64,000 nt of DNA. Origin: Bradyrhizobium guangzhouense (GTDB lineage Bacteria > Pseudomonadota > Alphaproteobacteria > Rhizobiales > Xanthobacteraceae). Made by a program: the position numbers and the translations under genes. Location of the stretch: the NCBI RefSeq assembly GCF_004114955.1, contig NZ_CP030054.1, forward strand, positions 868,001 to 932,000, read 5' to 3'. Under the pieces are notes generated by a model. It was given only the letters and a program-made list of their open reading frames with translations, was not told the DNA's origin and ran no database searches. Below are positions 17,484 to 25,847 of the stretch, in pieces (position 1 is the stretch's first letter; every line of letters begins with the position of its first letter).

Positions 17484-18044
17484 ATGGGCATCGTCATTCT
17501 CAACTTTCGGGCGAAGGTTTCTTCACGAGGCGAGGCGGACCAGCACCTGTCGAAACCCGGCGATGCTGTCCTGGTCAACCGCGGTGGTCCACGTTGGCTT
17601 GTGTTGTCCTGTCCTTGCGGTTGCGGCGAACGATTTCCAGTCAACCTCGATCCAAGAAGTGGGCCCGCCTGGCGTATCTACAATGCGGAAGGAGGAAAAA
17701 TGAGTGTGTTTCCTTCTGTTTGGCGCGATACCGGCTGTCAAAGTCACTACATCATCTGGCGCGGACGTATTTATCTGTTCGGATCAGACAATGATGCGGA
17801 AACAGACGCTGGTATTGCATTGGACGATTTGCTCGAGCCAGTGTCGAAACGATTGTCGTCCGCCGCTTGGCGGTCATTTGTCGAGGTCGCCGATGACCTC
17901 GGAGAGATCCCTTGGGACGTTCTGGAGGCCTGTCGGACCCTCGCTCGCAAGCGGGTGGCCGAGGAGGGAACTGGCAAGCTGAGAAGCCACTTCCGTTTAC
18001 GTTCGGCCTTGGGAAGGACGGACAAGGTCGACTTCACGGCTTGA
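17484..18044 (+). CDS. DUF6527 family protein
   Basis: A 186-residue protein with the DUF6527 signature LSCPCGCGE near residue 45, likely a zinc site, followed by RWSD-region equivalents (GPAWRIY, FPSVWRDTGCQSHYIIWRGRIYL). Such proteins recur beside bacterial ubiquitin-like conjugation genes. A role in processing Ubl conjugates has been considered for that neighbourhood, but I cannot assign a reaction from sequence. A GAGG Shine-Dalgarno lies before the ATG, nine bases after the kinase-like gene. It is the last gene of the cassette. Confidence 0.72.
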   Translation: MGIVILNFRAKVSSRGEADQHLSKPGDAVLVNRGGPRWLVLSCPCGCGERFPVNLDPRSGPAWRIYNAEGGKMSVFPSVWRDTGCQSHYIIWRGRIYLFGSDNDAETDAGIALDDLLEPVSKRLSSAAWRSFVEVADDLGEIPWDVLEACRTLARKRVAEEGTGKLRSHFRLRSALGRTDKVDFTA

Positions 18045-18230
18045 GAACGTTTGCTTCAAACGGCTGCGAATATCGAAGATAAAATAGTCAGCTCGCGTAC
18101 TCGTCACTTGATTGATCAGCACGAGAGCGCGTTGGGGCAGGGCAAGTTGGGTTGAATTGCTGCGCTGGCAAATAGCTCGTTCTGCAAATGCTCGATACTA
18201 AAAGAGGTTGTGATCGGCTAGGATTACTTG

Positions 18231-18258
18231 GATTCGCATAATGAAGATTATGGAATAC
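18231..18258 (+). repeat. dif-like site C
   Basis: Plus strand: left arm GATTCGCATAA, six-base centre TGAAGA, right arm TTATGGAATAC. The left arm fits the XerC half of dif and the right arm starts like the XerD half. It points opposite to sites A and B, so the Ubl cassette lies between inverted sites B and C. Together with the WGR gene to its right it forms a block duplicated at 53288. Confidence 0.62.
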
Positions 18259-18341
18259 TTTTGCAATTCTTGCGAATAGGACTGAAACGACCTTAGATTA
18301 CTTTGATATACTTATTTCGGCTTTTCGTCCAGCCCAGCATC

Positions 18342-18611
18342 TCACGCCGGGTCACAGCTTGACGAGTGCCGCTGGACGTAACCACGACTGGTTTTTCGCC
18401 TGAGCCAACACTCAAGGGCCTCGACGGCCTGCGCGTGACCATCGAACAAATCGAGCCGCCGTCGACCGCGCCCACCGAGGCGCCCCCATTCACGCACCAA
18501 TGCCGTATCGCCAAACAGCGTCGGCTCGATCGTGAGCACATAGAACCGCGCCATGTTACGGGCCGGATCGCGACGCTCGAGCACGAGATATTGCACGGTG
18601 AGTTCGGACAT
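18342..18611 (-). CDS. WGR-domain protein (short)
   Basis: An 89-residue protein made almost only of a WGR domain: residues from QYLVLERRDPARNMARFYVL to REWGRLGGRGRRRLDLF and AVEALECWLRRK. WGR domains bind DNA or DNA ends in polymerase-like PARPs and also occur alone in rhizobia, often on plasmids and islands. The C-terminus differs from the copy at 53389 (SSSCDPA here versus SEPACDTPQVG encoded there), so one of them has been altered. Its function here is unknown. It may relate to the adjacent dif-like site. Confidence 0.7.
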   Translation of the reverse strand: MSELTVQYLVLERRDPARNMARFYVLTIEPTLFGDTALVREWGRLGGRGRRRLDLFDGHAQAVEALECWLRRKTSRGYVQRHSSSCDPA

Positions 18612-18877
18612 GCGCCAGAATCGCAATTACCGAATCGACCGTCCAATTAAATAAATGAACCGATCAGGGCCTAAGATTCAGAAATTTCATTGTGGCAACA
18701 AACGCCGAGGCCAAGCGTATCCGCTTTCCGCCGATGACCCCGTCAAGCGCCGCCCGATAGAGCTTATGCCGTTGCGTCGACAACTGCGCCCAATCGATTG
18801 CGAGGCCTTTAGCGGTACAGCCCGGTCATGGATGCGCCCACACCCGCCGATCGCAAGATCGGGCGCGGCATCGTCGC

Positions 18878-19471
18878 CTAAAACCAGGCGTGCCTCTCCA
18901 GTTTGAACTCGGCGATGCCATTTGTCGGCTGGTCCGTAAAATATTCACCGCTTAAAGTCTTCGTCCCCGACATCCCAACACTCATTATAGCCACGCCTCG
19001 ATAAATCGTAGGAAGCCCAGGCTTAGTGTACTCAGCCTTCCGTCGATTCTCGAAGACGTAGTACACATGGTATTGCGTGCCGGTAGGATCGCGTGTGGCT
19101 ACAACCGCCAGCGTAGTCGAGGTCGATTCCCTGGTTTCGAGGACAAGAGACATCCCGCTCAAGTGATGTCGGATCGTCAGCGTGGCATCCCTGAGCTCCT
19201 GCCTGTCGGGTGGACCATAGCGCAGCACACCGGTCCACCGGCCACCCAAATAGGGGAATGTCATACGCTGAAGTATCGGGATAGCACGCCATGCCCCGTA
19301 GATGACGACAGCAAGAGCAGCAGGTATGCCAAAGACATACCTGGAGAATATCCAGACGTCTTCGTAGGTGTTGCCGGTGAATACATCGGCAAACTTCAAC
19401 CCTGCGAATATCGCTATCGCCAGACAGACGACTATCGTAAATAGAAGCCGGGTCTGAAGAAAGTTGATCAT
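18878..19471 (-). CDS. cap15: Cap15-like CBASS effector (2TM + beta-barrel)
   Basis: A 197-residue protein with two membrane helices (about 8-28 and 44-64) and then a beta-rich domain with YLGGRWTGVLRYG, ATLTIRHHLSGMSLVLETRESTS and a C-terminal GEYFT strand. This is the layout of Cap15 (S-2TMbeta), a CBASS effector that binds a cyclic nucleotide and disrupts the inner membrane. The nearest CD-NTase (19935-21053) is on the same strand, separated by a gene on the other strand. The start codon overlaps that of the plus-strand gene at 19470. Confidence 0.72.
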   Translation of the reverse strand: MINFLQTRLLFTIVVCLAIAIFAGLKFADVFTGNTYEDVWIFSRYVFGIPAALAVVIYGAWRAIPILQRMTFPYLGGRWTGVLRYGPPDRQELRDATLTIRHHLSGMSLVLETRESTSTTLAVVATRDPTGTQYHVYYVFENRRKAEYTKPGLPTIYRGVAIMSVGMSGTKTLSGEYFTDQPTNGIAEFKLERHAWF

Positions 19472-19922
19472 GTCGAAGACCGAAGCCGCGATGACTGGAA
19501 TAGACGAAATCTTCAGGATTCTGGCTGGACGTCCAGCAGCTTTCGATCCGCTGATTTGCTGTCTCTACCATCAGAATAACCTACCACGTTTCGCCGAGCC
19601 AATGCCGCGCGATCCTTCCCCCGAGGTGGGCCAATTCCTCGACCAGAATTTTGCGGAGACCGTGCGAGCAGCAATCGCTTTTAACGAGGCGATTCACGAT
19701 GGAGCGATCATGGCTGCCGTAGATCATCATTCGCGCTGTACCATCACGGGGTGGTCCTACCGCCTCTTCCCTCCCCCCTCAGAGATACCCCCACCTGTCA
19801 ACAAAGGATCGGCGTTCAACAGTTGCGTGGCGATGTCCCTCGTTCCCGGGATCCTGGCTCTCTACCTGGTCTCCAAGGGCACGACGTGGAGATTCGAACG
19901 CGGCAGCGTCAATAGGCTTTAG
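19470..19922 (+). CDS. DAC/DisA_N-like nucleotide-domain protein
   Basis: A 150-residue protein. The segment IHDGAIMAAVDHHSRCTITGWSYRL aligns by eye with the DGA motif region of diadenylate cyclase (DAC) domains. KGSAFNSCVAMSL aligns with the second motif (G-T-RHRAA) but has AFN in place of RHR. ILALYLVSKGTTWRFERG matches the closing strands. Loss of RHR argues against cyclase activity and for a nucleotide-sensing relative. It lies between a CD-NTase and a Cap15 gene but on the opposite strand; the ATG overlaps the divergent Cap15 start. An alternative start is ATG 19491. The assignment is tentative. Confidence 0.5.
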   Translation: MSKTEAAMTGIDEIFRILAGRPAAFDPLICCLYHQNNLPRFAEPMPRDPSPEVGQFLDQNFAETVRAAIAFNEAIHDGAIMAAVDHHSRCTITGWSYRLFPPPSEIPPPVNKGSAFNSCVAMSLVPGILALYLVSKGTTWRFERGSVNRL

Positions 19923-19934
19923 CGGCCCGACGAC

Positions 19935-21053
19935 TTAACTCGGTATCTCGATCGACTCGATGGCGCCTCGCGCCACCCCCCAGGGTATGCCCAGATCGAA
20001 CGTCAGTTGCGGCTTCTGCTCCTTGGCGACGTTCTTCACGAGATCATCGATTTCATGTGAGAGCGCCTTCATGCCTTCGTACTTCTCCTGTGTGTCGAAA
20101 ATGAACCGGGAGCTGTCCGGGACGCGCAACTTCTTTGCTTCTTCAGGGTTGTGATACAGGTAATCCAAATGTCGCTGCACCTCCGCGAGGACCCGTAACT
20201 CGTAGAGATATCCGATTTTCAAGGCCGTCTGATCCGCGTGATACATGGTAGCGGCTATGTCGAAGCTGGGGAAATTGATCTTGGTACCCTCCTCGACCGC
20301 ATCAGCCTTGACGTTCTTGCAGAGCCGTATGGCCTTCCTCAGGCCGCCGAGACACGAACTGCAACGATCTTCGATCAGCTTTATGTGTTTGAATGGGAAG
20401 TTCTCGATTGTCTTCGGCACTTTGCGATCGAGAATAACAACTCCTCGGTCGTGAATCTGTCTAGACTGCTGGTAGACGACGGTATCGTACCAGTGGGACG
20501 GAACAACATCCACCGGTCGCGCCAGAGACCCTCCAGAAACGGCGACCGCCTTCCCACCGGACGTATCGACGTCGGCGGCTGGAAAGTTCAATGGCAGGAT
20601 CTTCTCGATCGAGGAACGTAGTTCGCCTAGCACTCCAAGCGAGTTGCGCGCCGTGGGAACATAGGTGCCTGCCGCGGGCCCCGACGAGTGGAATATGAGG
20701 AAACCGGTCTCCAGCACGAGCAGATCGACGTCGCTGACTCCCCGGATATGGACGTTGAGGGGCACCGACCCCTGAAGCCGAAATTCGACCGAATCGATGG
20801 ATTTCTGGATTTGGTTGCCCACGCGCTCGGCCGTTTCGACACTGATTCTGGTGTACTCAGGTCCCACCTCCTGCATCGCGCCAAGCGCATATCGCGTGTA
20901 AGCATGCGACGGAGCCCTATTCTGCCAGCTTTCCGCAGCCAAGCTCTTCGACAACACTTCCTTGCGGGAAGCCTCGTTGAGTTTTCCAAGACGGTCGACG
21001 CCCCTGCGACGCAGGCGCAGTTTGTTCAGTCGACTATTGATGTCCCTTACCAT
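19935..21053 (-). CDS. CD-NTase (cyclic oligonucleotide synthase, CBASS)
   Basis: A 372-residue SMODS-type nucleotidyltransferase. The catalytic core is visible: LQGSVPLNV (Gly-Ser at 95-96), SDVDLLVLE (metal-binding Asp pair at 108-110) and a third Asp in RPVDVVPSHW. The C-terminal part is the helical lid domain. It would make a cyclic di- or trinucleotide on phage infection. Its ATG overlaps the end of the frameshifted Cap15-like gene by 20 bases, so those two form an operon: a short, Cap2-less (type I) CBASS. Confidence 0.85.
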   Translation of the reverse strand: MVRDINSRLNKLRLRRRGVDRLGKLNEASRKEVLSKSLAAESWQNRAPSHAYTRYALGAMQEVGPEYTRISVETAERVGNQIQKSIDSVEFRLQGSVPLNVHIRGVSDVDLLVLETGFLIFHSSGPAAGTYVPTARNSLGVLGELRSSIEKILPLNFPAADVDTSGGKAVAVSGGSLARPVDVVPSHWYDTVVYQQSRQIHDRGVVILDRKVPKTIENFPFKHIKLIEDRCSSCLGGLRKAIRLCKNVKADAVEEGTKINFPSFDIAATMYHADQTALKIGYLYELRVLAEVQRHLDYLYHNPEEAKKLRVPDSSRFIFDTQEKYEGMKALSHEIDDLVKNVAKEQKPQLTFDLGIPWGVARGAIESIEIPS

Positions 21054-21713
21054 GGTCCCTCTTCAAACTAATCGTGCCAAATGTGAAGCGGCCGTGACCG
21101 TTGAAATACTCGCCCTCTGCTGATTCCAGATCTTTCGAGAAAATAAGCATGCAGGAACCGAGATGGCTTCTTAAGTCCACCTCTCCGATAGCCGGGTCGT
21201 TCCGATAGTTGTACAGAAGCCTATATCCCTCTGCGTCGTCGCAGATCAGGGCTGCCCAATGCTGTCGGAGCCCGATTGATCCGTCTTCAGCCTCACTCGG
21301 ATCTTGTCCCAGGTCTGAAAGATCGTGAGGGTCGCCCTCCATGCGTAGCCGAGGCTCCCGTCGGGCTTGAGGCTTCGTCCTTCGCAGGACCAGCTCCCAG
21401 CGAGATCCGGGACCTTCAGCGCCGCATTCAGAAAGGGCCATCGCCACGCGTACCGATCGAGCGTCCAATAGAGCGCCGCAAAGACCATGCCCGCACCGAC
21501 GAGGGAAAGGACCGATGGTGGCAGGTTGACATTGAGCCCGAAGCGGTTCGCCACGTCGACCACGGAAAGCAGCGTGAAAACGATCGCAGCCGATACCGAC
21601 GCGGCGATCAACGTTAGGTAGCGTCCGACCTTGGCTCGGTTCAGTCCACCGTGCAACGAATAGTCGTGTTGTTTCACTTCAACGTTCCATTTGGCAAATC
21701 TCGATTGCGACAC
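21034..21713 (-). pseudogene. Second Cap15-like effector, one frameshift
   Basis: The first frame (from ATG 21713) gives two membrane helices and then VPDLAGSWSCEGRSL, ATLTIFQTWDKIRVRLKTDQS, ending early at about 21246. The downstream frame continues the same fold: WAALICDDAEGYRLLYNYRN, LESAEGEYFNGHGRFTFGTISL, stopping at 21034. A one-base frame change near 21260 splits a typical Cap15 domain. It is the first gene of the CD-NTase operon. It is either decayed or a sequencing error; the intact Cap15 at 18878 could substitute. Confidence 0.75.
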
Positions 21714-21841
21714 ATTGACCGAAACTTTAACCTCGATGATCCCGCACTAGCTTTCCGGCCCCACGAGTAGCTCGCATCTCAACCTGCTCGCGGCCTTCAG
21801 GCAATCTGCCGATGTTACGCGTTGGATCCCTCTTGCGTAGT

Positions 21842-22825
21842 TCACACGTGATAGAACGTCGGCTTGGTAGGCCGATGTGCCAACATATCGATGACGCGCC
21901 TATCGTTGCACAGCGCTTGATAGCAACCGTCCGCCATCCCTAGCAGGGTCTTCCGCCGGCTCTCGGTCGCGAGGTCCATCCCGAGATCGGAAATCTGCTC
22001 GGCGGAGGGCTGCTCGTCGAACCTGATGTAGCGATCGCCGAGCTGATGCTTGAGCATGAAATCGACCAGCTGTTGCTGCGAGGAAATGATGGTCGATGGA
22101 AGCCGGTTGTTCTCGAGCCAGTCCCTTTGGCCGAAATTGCGTCCCGCCGACGTCGGCAGCGAGAATTTGCTGGTGGTCGTGCCAATGCTCATCACCGATA
22201 CGTCCTCGATCTTTTGATCCAGGAACTGGACAGCTTCGTGCAGCGCACAAAGGTCAGGTGCGTTCGCGACCACGCCGCCGTCAATGAAATAGCTGTTCCC
22301 GATCTCGGCCATCGGGAAGTACAGCGGCGCGGCCGCCGTCGCCATGGCGATGTCCGCGGCCTTCACCTTGTAATCGGTCATGAACCTCGGATTATGCGCG
22401 GTCTTGAACATCTGGACGCTTCCCTTGGTCATGTTGACCGTCGGAACAAGCACGCGCGTCTTCGCGTCGCCGAGCTTGGCGTCGGCGCCGAGCACGCCCT
22501 CGATCTTGCTCCGGAGCACCGTACCGTCGTACTTGGGATGTCGCCACTCGAACCACCGGGCCTGCATTTGCGCCAGCCGGCTTTTCGGCGTCTCCCCGCG
22601 GGGGAATATCTCTTCCCCGTGCTTGAGAAACATCTCCTGAATCGTCTCGGCCTTCTTTCCCATCGCCAGACCGAGGGCGATAATGCCGCCTGCCGATGTC
22701 CCCGAGATCAGGTCAAAGCATTCGTGAAGGGGGCGCTTTGCCTGCTCCTCCAGGCGCGCCAGGACCGAACTTGTGAACAGGCCTCGAAAGCCACCGCCGC
22801 TGAGAGCAAGTATCTGAAAAGTCAT
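21842..22825 (-). CDS. capV: Patatin-like phospholipase, CBASS effector CapV type
   Basis: A 327-residue patatin phospholipase. Seen: GGGFRG oxyanion motif at 10-15, nucleophile GTSAG at 42-46 and the DGG of the catalytic dyad with Asp181. In CBASS such enzymes are activated by the cyclic dinucleotide from the partner CD-NTase and degrade inner-membrane phospholipids, killing the infected cell. The gene is divergent from the CD-NTase/Cap2/Cap3 operon, separated by 192 bases that must hold both promoters. Start 22825 begins MTFQILALSGGG; an upstream in-frame ATG at 22858 adds only unconserved residues. Confidence 0.88.
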   Translation of the reverse strand: MTFQILALSGGGFRGLFTSSVLARLEEQAKRPLHECFDLISGTSAGGIIALGLAMGKKAETIQEMFLKHGEEIFPRGETPKSRLAQMQARWFEWRHPKYDGTVLRSKIEGVLGADAKLGDAKTRVLVPTVNMTKGSVQMFKTAHNPRFMTDYKVKAADIAMATAAAPLYFPMAEIGNSYFIDGGVVANAPDLCALHEAVQFLDQKIEDVSVMSIGTTTSKFSLPTSAGRNFGQRDWLENNRLPSTIISSQQQLVDFMLKHQLGDRYIRFDEQPSAEQISDLGMDLATESRRKTLLGMADGCYQALCNDRRVIDMLAHRPTKPTFYHV

Positions 22826-23017
22826 TGCAATCTCTAGTTTCGGAGCACGCTGTGGCATCGGAGATCCACCGAGGCTCGGGAATCCCGTATGAAATGTTCA
22901 TTTTCTGTTCTACAATCTAGTGGACTCTCAAGATAGAGTCTGATTCGCGCGGTTGTGCGACTGGAGGGCATTGTCCACCGTCTAGATCTCCCTCGCTTTT
23001 CCAGATGGAGATCGGCC

Positions 23018-24166
23018 ATGGCCAACGTCTCGAAAGTGCTGCACGCGTCTGGCGACGCGGCGTGTTTCCTGAAGAACCTGAACATCGCCGATACCGACCG
23101 CGCGTGCCTCATGGAAGCGCGCGAGAAGGTTCGAGATTGCCTGCGCAAGACGTTCGCGGCTTTGACCAAGCAGGAGCTCGGCGTGACAGTCCATCCCCGG
23201 TTTTTCACGCAGGGCAGCTTCGCATATCGGACCATCAACGATCCGTGCTGGACCCCGCCGCAGCAGATGGACCTCGACGACGGCGCCTACCTCCCGATGA
23301 CGTTTATCCAGGGCGTACAGCGGCCTTCCGTCGCCGCTACCGCCTTCTTCAAGGTGGTTGACGCCGCGCTCGAGAAGCTCGCGAAGGAAGAAGGCTGGCA
23401 GTTCGGGAAGAAGCCGACCTGCTCGCGGCTGGTGATCTCGTCGAACTCGCACATCGACGTGCCGCTGTACGCGATTCCAGATGCGGAATTCGAGAAGCTC
23501 GAGAAGCAGATGAAGTCGTTCGACGCTATGGCCCGCGATGCGCGCGTCGACAGCGATGATCGTTGGGACGCGCTGCCGTCGGACTGCGTCCTGCTCGCCC
23601 ATCGCGAGCACGACTGGATCTCGTCGGATCCGCGCAAGATCCGGGACTGGTTCGTCGAGGCCATCAAGATCTATGGTCCGGTGCTTCGCCGCGTCTGCCG
23701 GTACCTGAAGGCCTGGCGCGACCACCACCGCCCCCATCTCGACGACGTATCGTCGATCCTTCTGATGGTGTGCGCCTTCGAAGCGTGCGAGGACCTCGGC
23801 CGTCCGAACGTTCCCGGCCGTGACGACCTGGCGCTGCTGCGGATCGCCGAACGTCTTCCGCGCCTGCTGGAAGGCCCGGTCTACAATCCCACCGACCGCG
23901 ACGAGCGCGTCGACGGCAGACTGAGTGCGGCCAGCCGCCGTATCGCGATCGACATGGCCAAGAAGTTCGATGCGGAGCTCACAGAGATCGTCGAGAAGTG
24001 CTTCGATCCCGAAGAAGCCATTGAAAGGCTGACCGCATTGTTCGGTGACCGCATTCCGGATCAGATCGATCTCGTCGACGTCACCAAGGCCGCGCATGCC
24101 GAGATACGCTCGCATGCTCCGAGGATCGCCGCCGCCCCCACGGTCGGCAAATCGACCAGTGCCTGA
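23018..24166 (+). CDS. DncV-like CD-NTase of type II CBASS
   Basis: A 382-residue CD-NTase similar in motif spacing to Vibrio DncV: QGSFAYRT (Gly-Ser at 66-67) and QMDLDDGAYLP (Asp pair at 86-88), then SNSHIDVPLYAIP with the third Asp. DncV-type enzymes make cGAMP, which fits the patatin effector next door. The C-terminus ends flexible (GKSTSA), as expected for a protein whose C-terminal residue is conjugated by Cap2. ATG 23018 has GGAG upstream. A further in-frame ATG at 22955 adds 21 residues without conservation. The stop overlaps the Cap2 start. Confidence 0.92.
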   Translation: MANVSKVLHASGDAACFLKNLNIADTDRACLMEAREKVRDCLRKTFAALTKQELGVTVHPRFFTQGSFAYRTINDPCWTPPQQMDLDDGAYLPMTFIQGVQRPSVAATAFFKVVDAALEKLAKEEGWQFGKKPTCSRLVISSNSHIDVPLYAIPDAEFEKLEKQMKSFDAMARDARVDSDDRWDALPSDCVLLAHREHDWISSDPRKIRDWFVEAIKIYGPVLRRVCRYLKAWRDHHRPHLDDVSSILLMVCAFEACEDLGRPNVPGRDDLALLRIAERLPRLLEGPVYNPTDRDERVDGRLSAASRRIAIDMAKKFDAELTEIVEKCFDPEEAIERLTALFGDRIPDQIDLVDVTKAAHAEIRSHAPRIAAAPTVGKSTSA

Positions 24167-25847
24167 GCGGGACGACGATTCTGTCCGGCGCATTCACGAC
24201 GCCTTCAGTCAGCGCAACTTCCGGCGCGACTTTTCGCGTCGTGGCCTTCACTACATCGGCCTTCTCGACGAGACCGGACTCAAGGTCCCGGCGGTCGTAT
24301 CCGTCGACGACCTCGACTTCATCAGGCCTCCGGTCATTTGCCTGACCGACCCGGAAGCGGGATCGAAGGGGCAGGTCCCGCATGTGCTCCGCTCGGACGG
24401 CACGTTCTGCTATCTCGACCGCAAGAGCGTCGTGCTCGACCGCTACAAGCCCGCCGAGACCATCATCCAGTGCCTCGAGCGTGCGGACCAGGTGCTGCGT
24501 GACGCCGTAAGGGGCCGCCTGGTCGACGACCTCGCCGAGGAGTTCGGCGGCTACTGGTCGGACGGCGAGGTCTTGGTCGATCTGCCCCCTTCTTTCGAAG
24601 GCGACGCGAAGGTCCACATCCTCAGGCTGGACCGCGATCCGGAGCACAAAACCATCGTCGTCTCCCACGACAAAACAAGTTTCGCGAAGCTGCACCGGAG
24701 GAACACCGTGAAGGATCCTGGTCCAGGTATCCTTTGCCCGATAATTCTGGTGCCGCCGCTTTCGTTCGATCCGAAGCTGCCGTGGCCGCCCAAGGATCTG
24801 GCGCAGCTCAACGGCTGGCTGAAGAAAATGGCCCCCAATGCGCTCGGATCGATCGAAGCGGCGTTCGCCAGGACGAAAGATCTCCACATCCAATGGATCT
24901 GCCTGTCCGCGCCGAACGGAAGGTTCTTCGTATCGGCGGAGATCGCCAAACCCTATCGGACGCCGGAATTCCTGAAGAACAGGCGAGCCAGCATCGCGCG
25001 AACGCTCGATCGGATACCGGCCGCTGTCGAAATTTCGGGCTATGTGGGAGTCCCCGCCGATGAAGGCTATGTCTTTTCGAGGAATCTCGGTCACATGAAG
25101 AACCTCGCAGGAAAGCGCATCCTGCTGATCGGATGCGGAACGGTCGGCGGATTTCTTGCGCAGCACCTGGCTCAAAGCGGTGCCGGCGCCGGCGGCGGAA
25201 GATTGATGCTCGTCGACGACGACGAACTCCAGGGCGCGAATCTCGGCCGGCACCTCCTCGGCGCGCCGTATCTCACGTGGAACAAGGCCGAAGCCTGCGC
25301 CGATTTTCTGGGCCAGCAGCTGCCGCACCTGGACATCGGGTTCAGCTGCGATTCGATCATGAAGCAGCTGGCAATCCTGCAGCGGTACGACCTGTGCATC
25401 GATGCCACAGGCGAAGAAGCGCTGTCGATCGCGCTGAACGACTACGCCGTAAGAAAGCGTCCTGACTTCCCGCCGATCCTCTATACTTGGCTCGAAGGAA
25501 ACGGTGCCGCCGCCGTCGGCTTCATGTCGCACGATCCCGATCTCGCCTGCTTCAAGTGTCTGAAGGTTGAGCTCGCAGGCGAGAAGAGATTCCGGCTGCT
25601 ACGCGAGGGAGTGGAAATCGAGACCGCCCGGAATCTCGCGTGCGGAGACGCCCACTACATCCCCTTCCCCGTGTCGCGGGCGGCTAGCGCGGCCGGCCTC
25701 GCGTGCGACATGGTTCTCGATTGGGCGAACAACGGCGAGCGTCATCGCTGGCGGTCTCTCACGATGGATCATCGGACCGCCAACGAGGTGAAGGACGGCA
25801 ATCCCAAGCGGGTCGTCAAGTGTCCCGCCTGCGGCGGAAGCGCATGA
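24159..25847 (+). CDS. cap2: Cap2, fused E2-E1 conjugating enzyme of type II CBASS
   Basis: A 562-residue E2-E1 fusion. The N-terminal E2-like domain carries SDGTFCYLD with the likely transfer Cys. A linker domain follows. The C-terminal E1 domain has ILLIGCGTVGGFLAQHLAQSG and LVDDDELQGANLGRHLLG, then LACFKCLK with the probable E1 Cys and a terminal KCPACGG. Cap2 attaches the CD-NTase C-terminus to cellular targets and so primes signalling. I chose GTG 24159, which overlaps the CD-NTase stop. The stop overlaps Cap3 (ATGA). Confidence 0.92.
   Translation: MPERDDDSVRRIHDAFSQRNFRRDFSRRGLHYIGLLDETGLKVPAVVSVDDLDFIRPPVICLTDPEAGSKGQVPHVLRSDGTFCYLDRKSVVLDRYKPAETIIQCLERADQVLRDAVRGRLVDDLAEEFGGYWSDGEVLVDLPPSFEGDAKVHILRLDRDPEHKTIVVSHDKTSFAKLHRRNTVKDPGPGILCPIILVPPLSFDPKLPWPPKDLAQLNGWLKKMAPNALGSIEAAFARTKDLHIQWICLSAPNGRFFVSAEIAKPYRTPEFLKNRRASIARTLDRIPAAVEISGYVGVPADEGYVFSRNLGHMKNLAGKRILLIGCGTVGGFLAQHLAQSGAGAGGGRLMLVDDDELQGANLGRHLLGAPYLTWNKAEACADFLGQQLPHLDIGFSCDSIMKQLAILQRYDLCIDATGEEALSIALNDYAVRKRPDFPPILYTWLEGNGAAAVGFMSHDPDLACFKCLKVELAGEKRFRLLREGVEIETARNLACGDAHYIPFPVSRAASAAGLACDMVLDWANNGERHRWRSLTMDHRTANEVKDGNPKRVVKCPACGGSA

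Larger units (their letters stand above)
18231..18660. repeat. Duplicated dif-WGR block, copy 1
   Basis: About 430 bases here match 53288-53715 in the same orientation. They include the dif-like site, the adjoining GCAATTCTTG element, the GATTACTTTGATATACTT stretch, the WGR gene and the AATTAAATAAATGAA region before its start. The copies differ by many substitutions and a 13-base deletion in copy 2. They bracket about 35 kb of defence and mobile-element DNA as direct repeats. Confidence 0.7.

Noticed and set aside
22982..25532. Long minus-strand frames opposite the type II CD-NTase and Cap2
   Set aside because: Mirror frames of well-supported genes in high-GC DNA; composition is Arg/Val-rich without domains.
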